Below are positions 5,785 through 6,426 of a stretch of DNA of 6,426 nt, one piece after another. A program made the position numbers and the translations under genes. Source of the stretch: Treponema sp. (GTDB lineage: Bacteria; Spirochaetota; Spirochaetia; Treponematales; Breznakiellaceae); assembly GCA_031284195.1 (NCBI GenBank), contig JAITAI010000095.1, forward strand, positions 1-6,426, in the 5' to 3' direction. Positions within the stretch are counted from its first letter, which is position 1; each line of letters starts with the position of its first letter. The notes under the pieces were generated by a model. The model was not told where the DNA came from. It was given only the letters and a program-made list of their open reading frames with translations, and ran no database searches.

Positions 5785-5814
5785 TTTTTTTTCTATTTTT
5801 TCTATTTTTTTCTA
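5785..5814. promoter_or_regulatory. Three phased A/T tracts, predicted curved DNA
   Basis: The motif T(6-8)-CTA occurs three times in a row, with T-runs at 5785-5792, 5796-5801 and 5805-5811. Their centres are about 10 bp apart, one helical turn, the classic arrangement for intrinsic bending. The block lies about 57-86 bp upstream of the -35 of the leftward promoter at 5700-5728, so it may act as an upstream promoter element. The homopolymer runs are also prone to length change by slippage. Confidence 0.45.
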
Positions 5815-5829
5815 TAAGAAGGATTTTAC

Positions 5830-5868
5830 AAAAGGCTGGATATTAAAAAGGCTTTCTCAAAACCAGCC
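5830..5868 (-). terminator. Candidate terminator for the leftward gene at the right edge
   Basis: Read leftward, GGCTGG (complement of 5863-5868) pairs with CCAGCC (complement of 5834-5839) and is followed by TTTTGT. An alternative inner pairing, GGCT with AGCC, is followed by TTTTT. Both folds place a T-run just after a stem. The loops are long and the stems short, and the nearest leftward gene ends about 400 nt away, so confidence is limited. Confidence 0.3.
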
Positions 5869-6005
5869 AAGGACCGGTTTTTTCTTTACATTTCAAGGTG
5901 CTTTTTCAAGATATGACCGTTTGAAAAAACCTGCTCATACTAACATAACGTGAGTTCGATGATGATGTAAGGCAACAACAGGAATTTTTATAGAATATGG
6001 GCGCA

Positions 6006-6028
6006 TTTCCGGTGCTGTGCGCCGGAAA
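6006..6028. other. Strong GC-rich hairpin with a three-base loop
   Basis: TTTCCGGTGC (6006-6015) pairs with GCGCCGGAAA (6019-6028) over ten positions, one being a G-T pair, around a TGT loop. On the plus strand TTTTT follows at 6035-6039, six bases after the stem, giving a loosely terminator-like shape, but no plus-strand gene ends here. A competing pairing, GGCGCA (6000-6005) with TGCGCC (6018-6023), is also possible, so the RNA could switch between two folds. Confidence 0.45.
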
Positions 6029-6045
6029 CCGGGCTTTTTGGGGCT

Positions 6046-6082
6046 CCCCTACTGCTCCGGCGTGGCTGCTCCGCACCCCTAC
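6046..6082. repeat. Short interleaved direct repeats
   Basis: CCCCTAC occurs at 6046-6052 and again at 6076-6082. Between them CTGCTCCG occurs at 6052-6059 and 6066-6073, a 14-bp period. These are small local duplications within the structured block and have no evident coding role. Confidence 0.4.
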
Positions 6083-6127
6083 AATCCCTTGCCCTGGACT
6101 GTCGAACTCATATTAGTCTTAGAGTTG

Positions 6128-6177
6128 CCGGCATAACAGGCGTAGTTCACGGTCATGAACAGGCTTAGTTATGCCGG
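6128..6177. repeat. Bipartite foldback element with internal 23-nt direct repeats
   Basis: CCGGCATAAC (6128-6137) is the exact reverse complement of GTTATGCCGG (6168-6177). An inner stem GTTCA (6145-6149) with TGAAC (6156-6160) is separated from it on each side by a seven-base spacer, AGGCGTA and AGGCTTA. The same bases form direct repeats 23 nt apart, AACAGGCGTAGTT (6135) and AACAGGCTTAGTT (6158). The two-stem layout with symmetric unpaired spacers resembles integron attC sites, but the outer ends (GTTATGC) miss the GTTRRRY consensus and no cassette or integrase is visible. A recombinase site, protein-binding site or RNA element are all possible. Confidence 0.45.
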
Positions 6178-6273
6178 AGTAACCGGCTAACCGGGGATCC
6201 TCTACCCCAACGGTGAGGGCTGCACAGACGGAAAGAGCCTTTGGAAGGAGATTCAGGGCAAGATTATTCCCTC

Positions 6274-6426
6274 CTATCGTTTTCGTCGAAAAACCCGGTA
6301 ATTCATGGTAGGAAATATATTATGCCGCTGTTCCAGAGTGGTAAGCCATTCGGTACTGATGTAATTACTACCCAGAGCTTCATAGATGGTGGTAAAATTT
6401 CGTAAAGCCCCCTCAAGCTGATTACG
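6274..6426 (-). CDS. C-terminal end of an unidentified leftward gene, cut by the window edge
   Basis: Reading leftward from the edge, 50 codons are open to a TAG at 6276-6274. The translation has normal protein character: an amphipathic helix-like start (Q-L-E-G-A-L-R-N-F), then Y-E-A-L-G-S-N-Y-I-S-T-E-W-L, and a basic end (Y-R-V-F-R-R-K-R). No stop interrupts it, and the sequence beyond the stop turns abruptly into hairpin-rich non-coding DNA, which supports a real gene end. The start and most of the gene lie outside the window, so no family can be assigned. Confidence 0.5.
   Translation of the reverse strand, partial: RNQLEGALRNFTTIYEALGSNYISTEWLTTLEQRHNIFPTMNYRVFRRKR

Larger units (their letters stand above)
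5951..6262. other. Structured intergenic block with two crossing long-range inverted repeats
   Basis: TGAGTTCGA at 5951-5959 is the exact reverse complement of 6102-6110. CTTGCCCTG at 6088-6096 is the exact reverse complement of 6254-6262, and this second stem extends to 11 pairs with one G-T. The two pairs interlock, so as RNA they would form a pseudoknot. Between them lie a 10-bp GC-rich hairpin (6006-6028), short direct repeats (6046-6082) and a bipartite foldback (6128-6177). No open frame is credible here. Either a structured non-coding RNA or a degraded mobile element would fit. I match it to no known RNA family. Confidence 0.4.

Noticed and set aside
5747..5953. Plus-strand open frame of 68 codons rich in Phe, Tyr and Ile
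   Set aside because: Its composition comes from the phased T-runs; it has no ribosome site and no recognisable family.
6128..6177. Calling the foldback an integron attC site
   Set aside because: The outer ends do not match the GTTRRRY/RYYYAAC consensus, and no second site, cassette gene or integrase is present.

Overview
The window most resembles a spirochaete of the Treponema group with a genome near 50% GC, such as the termite-gut treponemes. The clues are a predicted lipoprotein with a loose spirochaetal lipobox (L-F-V-V-S-C), a solute-binding protein whose leader ends in VFA followed by GAKKE (a common treponemal style), and a bacterial xylitol-dehydrogenase-type enzyme. The assignment is inference from sequence style, not a database match.

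Layout. Positions 1-125 hold a 14-bp perfect stem-loop that probably ends the leftward unit. Leftward genes follow: a zinc-dependent, NAD-type polyol dehydrogenase (126-1160) and, upstream of it, a predicted lipoprotein (1235-1927). The lipoprotein start overlaps the stop of a six-codon mini-ORF that has its own Shine-Dalgarno. A 393-bp divergent intergenic region carries a good promoter for each side, a 21-bp quasi-palindrome and a pair of inverted 15-mers. Rightward lies a complete polar amino-acid ABC uptake operon: solute-binding protein (2321-3163), permease (3172-3873) and ATPase (3928-4674). Its predicted mRNA begins almost exactly at a stem-loop.

Positions 4675-5272 have no convincing gene. 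A leftward gene (5273-5623) encodes a 116-residue amphipathic/coiled-coil protein with a 22-residue tandem repeat; its promoter has phased A-tracts upstream. Positions 5729-6273 are non-coding but rich in structure: candidate terminator, GC-rich hairpin, short direct repeats, a bipartite foldback, and two long-range inverted repeats in a crossing (pseudoknot) arrangement. The right edge cuts a leftward gene, leaving its last 50 codons.

How the genes work together. The three rightward genes form one importer: periplasmic binding protein, membrane channel (probably a homodimer, since only one permease is present) and ATPase dimer. The leftward dehydrogenase and lipoprotein are probably co-transcribed, but no shared function is visible. 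I see no defence system, CRISPR array, RNA gene or intact mobile element. The more unusual material is regulatory and structural: the mini-ORF/lipoprotein overlap, the nested repeats between the divergent promoters, and the structured block near the right end.
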